Position numbers and translations under genes: made by a program
The notes under the pieces: model-generated
Told to the model about the DNA's origin: nothing
Databases searched by the model: none
The model's input: the letters and a program-made list of their open reading frames with translations, nothing else
Part shown: piece by piece, positions 42,832-54,884 of the stretch
How the letters are laid out: each line of letters begins with the position of its first letter
Position numbering within the stretch: position 1 is the first letter of the stretch
Origin: Phaeoceros laevis
Taxonomy: Eukaryota; Anthocerotophyta; Anthocerotopsida; Notothyladales
NCBI GenBank assembly: GCA_049999765.1
Contig: JBNGIQ010009483.1
Coordinates: 427,761-491,760 of the forward strand
DNA: 64,000 bases
Direction of reading: 5' to 3'

Positions 42832-45800
42832 CTAGTCTTCTTCGGTGAAATCGAAAACTGCAAAATCTGCAGGACACAAACAGCCAGCAGTTAAGAGTAA
42901 CATCCATTGATCATCCCCGCTGGACGCACACTGACTGCAAAAGATGCCTAGATCCAGGACACATACATCCGGCCTAGCTAGAGGTAGCTATGCTGTACGT
43001 ACCACGAGTTTCGTCAATCATGAGCTTAGGCAACGTGCATGACAGTCTGGGGTTGATAAGTCTGAGCAGTTGTGGAGCGATTACCCTTTGCTTTTTTCCT
43101 GTCGCCATGTGAGAGGTCTCCATGTCATCTGCCTCCTCAGGGTCGTCGACAGCGTCCTCGACAGTCTCATCAATGTTGGTCCGCTTGCGTCGGATTTGTA
43201 CACACGTATCTCGTGTACAAGGCCCCTTCAGTTCTTGACGCCTGATCCTATCTCGAACAGACTGGCGCTTCACCCTTGTCATTATCCATCCCTTATCTTC
43301 CAGTATCTCACACACTTTTGCAAATACGACGGGAAATGGGTCCAAGTACCTGGAACACGAGTCATCAAACGATCAGTCTCAAGCATGGAAGAGAAACAGC
43401 GCTCAAAGGCTTCTGCAACACGAAAGCTAAAGCCTGCATCACAAGGAGCTATCACCGACCAACCAGAACCAGAGAATGTACACAAACTTGCCTCTGAAAA
43501 AATACTTGAAGGTGATCTTGGCGAACCTTAGGTACTCCTCTGCGAGAAGGTAGAAACAGCAGCTCAATGAGATGACAGATCTCAACTCCAAGACGGATAA
43601 TTTCCTGATCACTGAAGATTCCTTTAGACACCAAGGACTGAAGCTGCGTCATAATCTCCATCTCAAGCCTGCAAACAACAAGTTCCAAGCCACCATGCTC
43701 AGAAGGTCACTTCCTGGAGGAGGAAGCGCATAGTTCGTTCTATCATCACATCTCCAGAAGATGGCATTCAGAGCACGACCTTGTAACGCTGTCTTTTGAG
43801 GTGCCTGCACCCGTCTCAACCAGAGCTCCAGAGTTTGAAAGCAGTCCAGTCGCTTGCCAAGTCACCTTCCCAATATCAGGTGCTGTTATGTTCCTTGGCC
43901 CCTCTGTCTGTCCACTTGCGCAGTACCCTTGGGCTTCCGTCGTCCCCACAGTTTCCACACCAAGGTGGTCTGTTTGCTGTTCCACCGCTACAAGTACAGG
44001 AGAACTAAGTCCTTTGTGCGGAACCTCGAAATCTGGTTCTGTTGACTGAGCCTGTTCACCCTCTTTATCCCCCATGAGAATATCTGTGGATTCATTGTTC
44101 GGTGGCACATCAGAATCAGGGACCTTATGTTGAGAAATCTCCCCATCAACATAATGGAGGGCAGCTTCCACTAGGTTCATTAGCTGATCATCAGTATATC
44201 CTCCTGCCATCGAAGGGTTTCCTGCTTCTCCAGTAACCAATGGTTGCCGATCTTCCTTCCTCTGGCCAGCCTGCTCCTCCTGCAACTCGGCTGCCTTCAA
44301 GCTTCTGGCAAGGTCCTCACTTACTTTACCTTGGCTTTCAGTACAGGATTCTCCGGTGGTTAATCGACTTGCAACTTCTTCAGTGATCAAGGGGTTTTTT
44401 CTTTCATCCCTCAGGCCAGCCTGCTCCTCCTGTCCCTCCACGTCCTTAGCAACGTCCACTACAAGTGTATCCTGGACTTCAGTACCTTGTTCTCCAACAG
44501 GTGCTTGGTTTGGGACTTCTTCAGTAATCAATAGGTTTCCTGTTTCATCCCTAAGGCCAGCCTCCTCCTGCTCTGTTTCGTTCCTCTTAACAGCAGGGTC
44601 CACATCACCGGCCCTCTGGTCCTCCGAGCTCGTCTCTCCGATGCGAGATGATGGGTTTTCTGATTCACTAGTCATCACTATGTCTCCTGTCTGATTCCAC
44701 ATGGCGGCATGCTCCTCCTGGTCCACTTCCTTCTCCCCGTCAGGAGGGTCCAACTCAACAGCAGCCTCCAGTTGGCAAGTCGGCCGTTTCAAGCCCACAT
44801 GTGACTGACCATACTGAGATGACAACCTTGTCAACCTGGAAGAGGATGACATGGTGGTTAGCAAAGAACTTTCCTTGGTTGTGACTATAGACAGGGTGGC
44901 ACAGTGGACAGTTAAGGGCTCCAAAAGAGCAGCATAAGTGGATCCATATTGTGAAAAATGAACCACGGCAGCAACTCTAGCACGAGCTAGCTGCAACAAA
45001 AAGACCTGCCATGATAGTCTAGAGAGGTCGCACTCACACTGATCCTGTTGCGACAGCCTAAAAATGTGTCCATCAGGATGCTCATAGTGCATGCCATTCT
45101 GCAGGGATTCTGTTTTTGAGCAGGTCCACATCAAAAAGGTATCACATTCACATAGCCAAGCAGGCAGTGCTGTATGCTTTGGGAGGACCTTTGTTACCGT
45201 AACAGTAGCAGCAGCTTCTCCAGGGATTCTCTTATTCCCACGACCTACTAAGCAACGCTTCTTTCTGCTAGACGGCTTTGATCCAGGTTGCAAAAAGGTC
45301 AAATCATACAGCTCCACATGACTTAGGGGCTCCATCTTTGCCATACCACAGTCTTCCACCTCCAATACTACATCTGCTGAGGTGAAAGTCTCTCTACAGG
45401 GAAGCCGAAGCGCTGGGAATGCTATAGAGGGCCATATGAGGGAAAAAGGTAGCGATGCAGAACTTGAAATGAGAAACTCAAGGTTCCAAAAGCTCCACTT
45501 CAACTGCGCAAAGCTGGACCGCATGGTAAGCTGTTCAGAGGCTACTTCCGAGGAATTGCCCCCGCCTACCACCATGGTTTGGGACTCGCTGCTGGAGACT
45601 CTACTAAGCTGTTCCACATTAACCCAGCAAAGATGTATTCCTCGGTTGACCAAAATCTTCCCAACACCTCTCAGTTCCCTCACAAGAGAGTTCATTATGT
45701 CTACCTTTGACATATTCAGGGACAGGGAACTCAAATGAAGCCAGGGCGTGAAAAGGACCAGTAAGTTGGGTTCCGTCTCCCATGTTTTCTTCTCTCTCCC

Positions 45801-46223
45801 TTCCTCAACAGCTTTATCGTGCCACGAAAATCGATCCACCATGGCCAACAGACCTTCCCGTAGGAAACCTATTGCGGTACCAGCATCAACTGCAGCCTCC
45901 TCTGCATTAGCTGAAACAGGGAGTTCAGAAGTCAACTCGTCCAGAGCGAGAGCAAGGGGATCATACATCTGATTAGGAGACGTAAACCTCGAGTAAGTAG
46001 TTGACTTGCCGAGAGCTTCCTCAGCTCTCAATCTGGCTTCGTCCGGGCAGACGGTGGAGTCGAAGAAACTGAACGCACATGTTGTCGGAGTTCTCGAATA
46101 TTTGTCACACAGCTGCAAAATCTTATAACAGCAAGTGTGGATGTCTGTTGTTTGTCCTTCCTCCAGACCTCTAATGTCCACCGCAGCCACAACATTGCGC
46201 ACCTTGTGCATAGCCCTCGCCAT
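42832..46223 (-). CDS. Large protein, possibly Treslin/TICRR-like (replication initiation)
   Basis: The first exon (46223-~43748) is open for about 825 codons from ATG. At least three further exons follow: about 43677-43498 (EMEIMTQLQSLVSKGIFSDQ), one with FRVAEAFERCFSSMLETD, and one with YLDPFPVVFAKVCEILEDKG. A last exon ends FAVFDFTEED and stops at 42832. The N-terminal ~230 residues resemble Treslin in layout: a VDIRG start, CAFSFFDS, NLLVLFTPWLHLSSLS and GIHLCWVNVEQLSRV, compared with the vWA-like FKFFDS/FLLAPCPHS/FYWVDT pattern of TICRR. If so, it would load CDC45 onto origins with TopBP1. The middle has four ~48-50-residue acidic repeats (coded about 44210-44730). Family assignment is tentative; exon 3/4 boundaries are unresolved. 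Confidence 0.6.
44210..44730 (-). repeat. Four coding repeats of ~141-150 bp in the Treslin-like gene
   Basis: Cores EEAGLRDETGNLLITEEV, EEQAGLRDERKNPLITEEV, EEQAGQRKEDRQPLVTGEA and a diverged EEHAAMWNQTGDIVMTSES recur. On the plus strand the motif GGCCAGCCTGCTCCTCCTG or a close variant recurs near 44263, 44413, 44554 and 44701. Confidence 0.85.
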
Positions 46224-48026
46224 TGTTTCAGTACAGTTACCTATTACCCCCCAAAAAAACTGGAGTTTCTCACGTCTCTGCTAATTTTTTAGGTTCTGTC
46301 GGGAGGATTCCTCTGCCTGCTGCGGTCAGTCCTCCTGACGGACTCCAGAGTAGCCAAAAACAAAATTCTATTGCAACCGCATGCCGCTGCATTGCCCTGG
46401 TACCAAAAACCTCTAGACCAGCTCGGAGCGTTGCATCCTAAAACCAACCAACCATTGTCAGCGACTGCCATCAAGGCGTTCCAGGCAATGGCAGTCACAT
46501 TACTGCTCTAAATTCTGCAGAGCAGCATAGTGCCAAGCAGTAACGGGAAATCACAGAAGGAACCCCTAGGAACGCAACCCTCGGACACATAGCTCAGAAG
46601 CATAACCCCCATCTGACCGTTCTAGCAGATGGAGCAGTTTCCCGCTCCTCACTCCTGCCGCGTAGCACCATAGGTCAAATGCTGAAGAAGCGCGACAGTG
46701 GGAAAACCAACAGAGGGACTGTCGCAGCTCTCTGCACGCTGTCACTCCACGCAACAGGCGAGAAGAAGGGAGAAGGCGGAAGAGGAGGATCACAAAGTTC
46801 GAGACTGGACATATGAGAAAAGAATTTTTTCCCGCCACAGGCAGAGAGTCCATGATGAAGGCATTCGTGTGCATGGTGACCGGTCCCGACTCCCGAACGA
46901 GTCCTCTCGACTGTAGTTTACCGATAGTAACTTTTAATTAGTCTTCAGCTGCCTCCGTATTAACTTTTAAAAGACGTCCACCGAACCTCCGGCGAAGCGG
47001 AAGCACTTGATGAGCTGGTGGCTTCTACGGCTCCGGCGTCCCTCACAGGCAGCGCGTTTGGCGCATTTCTGTCACCAGACGAGAGCTGCCACTCGCCGTG
47101 CACACCCGAGGTCAAGCCTTGCGCCATGCCCGTCTCCGCCCGCAACGTGGTGGACCGGCCCCCCTTCTCGCCGGTCACTCTTCTTCCCCACTCTCCCTTT
47201 TCCCTGCACATAGCCGCAGCTTGATCTTCTCCTGTTTGCGTGAATTTTACTGGCATCGGAGTGACCATGAGCAGCTAGCGCTCATTGCTCCGGACAGGTC
47301 GTTCCTGCCCTTCTTGTTCGTTGTGGGGCAATTTAGCACGAGAGATTGTGTCGCATTTGGCAGACGTAGGCCGCATTTATGAGCAGTCTTGCTGTGTGGT
47401 AAGCGCTGAATTGAAGTGCTTGGATGTTTGTGACGTTGCGCAATTGTTGCCTGGACACAGTGAATTGTGTGGTAAGTGAGGTCCCGAGTTGGAGGAGTGG
47501 AGTTGGCTAGATTGTCCTTCGACTTGTTTGGGGCTCGCCTTTTCGTCTGCTTCGCGGAATCAGCTCTCAATGACCACTCTGAGTTTCGCTTTGCATGTTT
47601 GAGAAACCTTATGAGCTGTTTTGATGACATGAGCTGTTGCGATGATGCGGGTACTGGTTTATGCCGATTGCTGCCATCAATTTAGACCCTTCTCCTAACG
47701 GCAGTGAGGGGAAGTTGTAGCCACCCGTTGAGCTCTCATGTGGAGTTAAGGTCGCAGCCTTATAGCTGCTATGCCCGCGAGTGCAATTCCTGCTTGCGGA
47801 AATTTGCCGGCATTGATTGGATGGCTGGAGAAGGGAAATTGCCTTGAAACTGAGCAATTGTGGGTTGGGAGATGAGCTGCCGAGAAAACAATAGCCTGGA
47901 AGGCTTATGTAAGTCAACACCGTTGTCGCTGTTGTTCAGGTTGCACCACGAGAAGCAGTTTTTTCCGGTTCCAGGAGCTGGAAACTCGAAAGGTCGATGC
48001 GTCAGCAGTGCGGATTATGGAACTCA
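46224..48026. other. Divergent intergenic region
   Basis: About 1.8 kb between the Treslin-like start (minus) and the starch branching enzyme (plus). Presumably both promoters and 5' UTRs. No convincing ORF on either strand. Confidence 0.45.
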
Positions 48027-51000
48027 ATGAGGTCTGCTGGCAATGTGAGCCTTCTCCATGTCTTTTCTTGCCAGGTCCGAGAGCGATGTAGACCTGGTCT
48101 GCGGACCTTCAGGACGTACAGCCTTTGGTAGGAAAAGTTGCTGTGGCATATGCTGGTGGGATACTTTGAAGGTTCACTTACACATCCGTCGCTTGGTTAT
48201 TGGAGCGTGCGTGCTCACGTTACGTCAATTCATGTAAGTGCAGGCAAGTCAGAGCAGCACAAGACGAGGTTGGGTGTCCCCGTTCATTGCAGCGAGTGCG
48301 AGGAATGTTAACTCTGCAAACTTGGTCACCCTGGAGGACAGCCGAGACAAACTAGGCGTGCTTCAGGTGGATCCTGGCCTTGCTGCTTATCAAACTCACC
48401 TGAAATACAGGTTCCAACAGTACATGCAGCGGAAGGGGGACATACAGAAATACGAGGGAGGTCTAGAGAACTTCTCGAGAGGTGCTGTATGCCTGTCCAC
48501 TCTGCCCTGTCCGTTTTGTTTAACAACAGTGCGAAAACTACAGACAGCTCCTAACGCTATCACACCTGGACAGGGTATGAGAAACTTGGGTTTACGAGAG
48601 AAGGAAATTCTATTGTATATCAAGAATGGGCTCCAGCAGCGAAGTAAGCAGCCTGAACTTGGATAAGCAGTGGAAGTGCACACATTCTCTGCTTACAGCG
48701 GACAGGATGCATTTCTGCGACTTATTTCCACCGTTCGCCTTCATGGCATACAGAATAACTGTTCGTCTGCAAACAGGTTCCGTCTGCTGTCGTGACTAAT
48801 GTAGTTGACATTTTTATGCCAGAGCTGCACAGCTGATTGGTGACTTCAATGGCTGGAATGGTGGGGGGCATTCACTGGAAAAGAATCAGTTTGGAGTGTG
48901 GACTATCAGATTACCTGACAAAGATGGAAAACCAGCTATCCAACACAGGTCCAAAGTCAAGTTTCGCATGCAAAGGGGTGATGGTATATGGATTGATAGA
49001 ATCCCAGCCTGGATAAAATGGGCCACGGTGGAGCCGGGGAAAATGGGTGCAGCATATGACGGGATATACTGGGACCCATCAGCCTCAGAAAGGTCAGATT
49101 TGTGTGTTGCACACATCAAAATGCTGGTACTCTGTTTCAATCCTCCTGTTTACTCATGATTTTTTGTGCACTGAGCAGTTACGAGTTCAAGCATCCAAGG
49201 CCTCCTAAACCTGTGGCACCACGAATATATGAGGCCCATGTGGGCATGAGTTCTAAAGACCCACGAGTTGCGTCATATGTGGAGTTTGCAGATAACGTAC
49301 TACCTCGCATTAAGGCTAACAACTACAACACTGTGCAGTTAATGGCTGTGATGGAACACGCCTATTACGGTTCCTTTGGGTACCATGTAACCAACTTTTT
49401 TGCTGTAAGTAGCCGGTCAGGAACACCAGACGAATTGAAATATTTGGTTGACAAAGCACACTCCTTGGGTTTACGTGTCCTCATGGACGTTGTCCACAGC
49501 CATGCAAGCAGCAATGTGGTGGATGGTCTGAACGGCTATGATTTGGGCCAGAGTGCTCAAGATTCTTACTTCTGTACAGGCGAGCAGGGTTACCACTCTC
49601 TGTGGGATAGTCGTTTGTTCAATTATAGTAACTGGGAGGTTCAGAGATTTTTGCTTTCAAACCTACGCTGGTGGTTTGAAGAGTATCAGTTTGACGGGTT
49701 TAGATTTGATGGCGTCACATCTATGCTCTACCATCATCATGGGCTGAACATGGCCTTTTCAGGGAGTTACCATGAGTATTTTAGCTTGGCGACAAATGTA
49801 GATGCATGTGTCTATCTCATGCTTGCTAATGATCTCATTCACAAAATCTATCCTGATGCCACCATGATCGCTGAGGATGTATCGGGGATGCCAACCCTGT
49901 GCAGACCAGTTCCCGAAGGTGGTGTTGGTTTTGACTACCGATTGGCAATGGCTATACCAGATAAGTGGATACAGTATTTGAAGGACAAAACGGATGAAGA
50001 GTGGTCAGTTGGGGAGATTGTTGGTACTTTGGTGAACAGGAGATACACAGAGAAATGTGTCGCTTATGCGGAAAGCCATGATCAAGTAAAAAAAGAACTA
50101 CTCTTCTGTTGTTGCAGTCGGTTATGCAAAGCAGTTGTTGTGTGCTATCACATGTGCTATTTCATGTCTACTCCGTTGAGTCATAGTTCTTGCACTATTT
50201 TAGTGAATTTCTTGCACTAATTCATTCCTCTTGACAGTCTATGGTAGGGGACAAAGCGTTTGCATTTTTGCTCATGGACAGAGATATGTATGACAACATG
50301 TCCGATTTGAAGCCAGCATCAGCGACTGTGGAACGTGGCATAGCCCTCCACAAGGTAGCCAGATCCTTTCAAAAATCTCCAAAAGTTAGCCTGCACGTGC
50401 TTTCACTTAAAACTGAGACATAGTATGGCGTTGTCAGATGATTCACTTCTTGACTATGGCACTTGGAGGAGAAGGATACCTCAATTTTATGGGCAATGAG
50501 GTACATCCTATGGGTTTTCCAGGATCTGTTTCCCTTCGCAAGTCAAGCGTGATCTCTATAGGGTGCTAGCCGAGTTGTTGAATGCTATTCTCACTTCCTT
50601 GTGTGTTTGCTGAATGCAGTTTGGTCATCCAGAGTGGATTGATTTTCCAAGGGATGGCAACGGTTGGAGCTATGACAAGTGTCGCAGGCAGTGGAATTTG
50701 ATCGACACAGAACACCTGCGGTATAAGGTATGTGAGTGCACTTGTGATAGTGCTCTTGTAACAGTGTTTAGGTCAGGTGCGAAGGACCTATCAGTTTGCA
50801 GCACCACGTGAACACGACCTTTTTTCTCAGCTCATGTTCCACCTCCTCGGTGTGGGCACTGAATCTTCATTGATAATCTGGCTGCAGTATATGAACAACT
50901 TTGACAAAGCCATGAATGCTCTGGATGAGAAGTTCCAGTTTCTAGCCTCTGAGAAGCAAATTGTGTCGTCGGCAAAGGAAACGGAGAAGGTGGAACTCTA

Positions 51001-51626
51001 TGCTGTCATAATTCTAAAAGCTTGTCGTAGCTTTTAGCACTTCTCATTCTCGTCGTGGGTTTTGGCATCACTTCAGATCATCGTTTTTGAAAGAGGAGAC
51101 CTTGTGTTTGTGTTCAACTTTCACCCTCTTAAAACCTACTCTGGGTATGTAAGCACATCTGGATCAATGTTGTCTGAGTTTCGTCTTTGTCATACCCTGA
51201 CAATCTGCCCCGGTGCAGTTACAAAGTGGGTTGCGACCTCCCTGGAAAGTATCGCGTAGCTTTAGACAGCGATGCCACAGATTTCGGTGGACAGGGTCGG
51301 GTAAGTGAAAACCTTTTGTCTTTGTCATTCGTTTCTTGGCTGTGTATCTCTAACATTGCCATCTGAACTGGAGCAGGTAGATCATACGGTGGATCATTTC
51401 ACAGCGCCTGAAGGAGTCCCTGGAAAGCCAGAAACGAACTTCAACAACCGACCTTCGTCCTTTAAGATTCTATCCCCCTCCAGAAGCTGTCAGGTTCGAG
51501 TTCGGGACCTCGAAATTCTGGGTATTTTTCATGCGACCTTGGCTCACAAGCAAGCGCTCGACTTTGCAGGTTTACTACAGGGTACCCGAAGTTAAGGTGG
51601 CTAGTTCAATCGTTCAGAAGTCTTAG
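48027..51626 (+). CDS. SBE1: Starch branching enzyme, class I (SBE I)
   Basis: GH13 1,4-alpha-glucan branching enzyme making alpha-1,6 links in amylopectin, normally in plastids. Exons: 48027-48044 (proposed), 48244-48481, 48574-48643, 48823-49092, 49179-50085, 50238-50354, 50438-50500, 50620-50727, 50888-50989, 51077-51144, 51219-51300, 51377-51493, 51570-51626; about 738 aa. Order: CBM48 ([20 protein letters not shown]), the catalytic barrel with [34 protein letters not shown] (nucleophile Asp), AEDVSGMP (acid/base Glu) and YAESHDQ (third acid), then the C-terminal beta domain. [33 protein letters not shown] and [14 protein letters not shown] are class I, not class II, signatures. The first exon MRSAGN is a phase-compatible guess; a longer transit peptide could lie upstream. 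Confidence 0.95.
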
Positions 51627-52585
51627 GAAGCTATCCCTTGGGTGCCGTAAAGCGAAAATCAACATGTGCAATGTCCATTACAATCATCAGTCACCAAGTT
51701 CAGCCTTGCAGCTAGCGGTACTGATTCTCAAATAACCTCGCCCTTCCCAGGGTGAAAGTGTGTATCCCAGGTTCACAGATTCCCAGGGCTAGAAATCGCA
51801 AGCCTCTTCCGGGTCCGTGAGTCGGGGCTGTGAGGATAATCTGTATTGTTACGAATAAGCGTTCGGTTCCCCTTGCCGAACTTTGAAAAGTGAACGTAGT
51901 GTGGTGCCGGGGGGTTAATCATCTCACAGGGATGATGGACACTTCATCCAATACAACACCCATCATCAGCTAAGTCGGTCACATACTAGGTCAGTCACAC
52001 ACGTTGGAGCAAACGAAATCGGCTACAACGGCCAAACTTGAGAAGTTGGAAAAAGGAACGAGGTGCTGCTCATCAGGATCAGCAGGTTAGAAGCCGCGCT
52101 AGCAATTTCCCACGCGACAGCGACTGCAACAGCCTCGGGCCGGTAGGACGAAGAATGCTTCAAGACAAGGTCGAGGAGCTCAAGCACAGGCTGCAGATCA
52201 AGGAAGGGCAATGTCCTGTCGCTGAGGATGAGAGGAGACTGTTTCAAGTACGCAACACTCTACCACCAACCGTATCCCCAGGCAAGAAGCTGGATCAGGA
52301 GCAGGCTACTACCGCTGGGAAGGTTTGCGGAGTCCATTGCACACCAGCGTCTAGTTGAAGCGTGGGAATTCGAGGGAACTACAACATCTAGTTGCACTTG
52401 ACATGCACTTGACACCTGGACGCAGCCTGAAGAATTCTTTCATTCATTCACAACCGCCAGCACTAGTCTACGATTACTGGCGGCACGAAGAACGGGGACT
52501 TAGTTGTATGGCTGAAACCCCTGCAGTGGGGGAATGGTTGCATCCAACGCGTGAATTGGGGGCCCTTCTCCCGCTCTTTAGCTCG
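51627..52585. other. Intergenic, 5' flank of RecA
   Basis: About 960 bp. The RecA frame is open upstream of the chosen ATG but without protein-like character. No separate gene seen. Confidence 0.45.
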
Positions 52586-54884
52586 ATGAGGAGCACCAGG
52601 GTTCGAGGTGTCCACTCGAGCAAGCTGAAGGTGCTAGCATCGCGACTGGTGAGCTCATCCCCTAGCGGTGCGGTGCACTTGGAAGCTGCTGCTCCCTGCT
52701 CCGTTCAGTCTGCTGGAAGGCAGAGCTTCCTCCGACACCTCTCCGGCTGGGCGTCTGACTATTCCCAGCGGTCCTACTAATTCCCACAGGTCTGGCTTTC
52801 CGCTCAATTAGTTTCGGCTTTTCCTCAGCTCATCTCACACCTGCAATGTTGGTACAGACACTTTTTCTGGGGTCGAGTGGTATGAATTTTGCACTAAATT
52901 GCTTTGCTTTCAGGATAGAGAGTCTCATAGCCATCGCTCATCATGGCACAGAAGCTTTGCCACCAACATTCGCAAAGGTAAGCTTTTTATGGTGTGTATA
53001 TGTTGAGGTTCATCCTCCAGTAGAGGCCGTGCATCCATACTGTTTCGTCTAGCTGAAAGTGCTTACATTTTCTACTCATTGGCATTCTTGTGCTCGTTCT
53101 CTCGTGGTCTGCCGTCCAGTGGTTGAGAATTGGATGGCTCACTCTCTCATCAGGCAAGCGAGGCCAGAAGCGCGAAGGCACAGATCCGTCCTCTGACGGT
53201 GCCTCATTACGAGAGGCTGCGTTACAGGCAGCTATTAGCCAAATAGAGGAAGCATATGGAAAGGACACAGTCATGTGGATGGGGCGTAACTCTGGCAGGC
53301 AAGATGTTCCGGTTATCTCAACAGGCTCACTGACACTAGATGTAGCTTTGGGGGTCGGTGGTGTCCCAAGAGTAAGCTCTGCCTGCTTAATTGCTACATG
53401 ATCTAAATTGTCCAGTAGAATCGCCGGAATGCACATTTCATGTCTGGAACTCATTCTGTAGTGTCTAGAAAAACCACAGCTTCACCAAGTGTTACATTCC
53501 ATTTTCAGGGACGCGTCATAGAGATACATGGGCCTGAGGCCTCGGGCAAGACTACCTTGGCACTTCACATAATTGCTGAGGCTCAGAAAGCAGGAGGTAA
53601 CTGTACTCACAGCCTGGAGACATGTTCGATGATGTGCTTTGATGGAACTCTGATACTGGGTACGCTCATTTGCAGGCAAATGTGTCTTTGTAGATGCGGA
53701 ACATGCCCTGGATCAATCTTTTGCCGAAAGGATTGGTGTCGATATAAGCAATCTGTTGCTCTCTCAGCCAGATACTGGAGAGCAAGCTCTTGCTATTACA
53801 GACACCCTTATAAGGAGTAACGTTATCGATGTTGTTGTTGTGGACGGCGTAAATCCTTGGCACCTTTCCTGTGGCCCACCAAAACTCTTGGGTATGCTAC
53901 TAGGGTAGGTAGTTTTGGATGATTAACCTATGCGTCCTGTTTCAAGCTAGCATATGCTGTCATGCAAGCTTACGTTGAGTTTTGCAGGTAGCAGCTTTAG
54001 TTCCCAAAGCAGAATTAGAGGGGGAAATGGGGGATTCTCATATGGCACTCCAGGCTCGTCTCATGAGTCAAGCCCTCAGGAAGCTCACACACTCTGTCTC
54101 GCGCTCTCAAACGACTCTTACATTTATCAACCAAGTCTGTTCTCTGTATTCTTCGCTGTTTTGAAATCCATCCCCTGATTGAAGTCCTTCAAATAGCCAG
54201 GGTGACGTTGAGTTCTGTGGTCACGGTAGTATCTTTTTCTTGTTTAAATTGCTGGAACAGATCAGGTCCAAGCTGGGCACTTTTGGAGGTTTTGGGGGTC
54301 CCCAGGAGGTGACCTCTGGAGGTAACGCCCTCAAGTTCTATGCCTCTGTCCGACTGAATATTAGAAGCACAAGTCTGCTGAAACGAGGAGACGAGGTATG
54401 TTTTTTTTAATTTGGAGACTGTATAAGGGTTTCGAAGAGTGGTTCCTTTCGTATCCTGTTCACACGGAGCAGTCAATGTAACCACGTTTTTGTGTGTTTT
54501 GGCTAAGAACATACGGTGATCTACTACTGCAGACATACGGGAGCCAAGTCACAGTTAAGGTAGCTAAGAACAAGCTAGCTCCGCCTTTCAGGACTGCCGA
54601 GTTCGAGATCGAGTTTGACAGGGGTATTTCAGGGGAAGGCGAGATTCTGGATCTAGGAGTGAAGCATGGCGTTCTTGCTTTCTTACAACAAAGAGAACTT
54701 TGCTATGGGGAAAGAGAACGCCAAGAAACACCTGCGAAACAATCCCGAGCTACGCGTCAAGTTGTTGTCACTTATCAAGGAATCTGTTCTAGACAATGGC
54801 AGGTCTTCATCTGAAACTTTAGTTGAAGAGGACGACTCAGATAATGAGTCTAGCGAGCCCTTTGTCGAAGCCGAGGGGTCGTGA
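52586..54884 (+). CDS. RECA: Organelle RecA recombinase with a C-terminal frameshift
   Basis: Bacterial-type RecA of mitochondria or plastids, for strand exchange and organelle genome maintenance. Exons: 52586-52770, 52914-52977, 53159-53371, 53509-53596, 53676-53848, 53988-54134, 54261-54395, 54533-54884. The N-terminus [20 protein letters not shown] is Arg/Ser-rich like a mitochondrial presequence. The core has [20 protein letters not shown], Walker [20 protein letters not shown], Walker [39 protein letters not shown] [20 protein letters not shown] and [16 protein letters not shown]. Near 54675 the frame must change (plus one) between [10 protein letters not shown] and [20 protein letters not shown], and about 8 residues of the usual SGAWYSY-type link are missing. 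The acidic tail ([11 protein letters not shown]) then follows. Either a small deletion in this copy or a sequence error. Confidence 0.88.
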
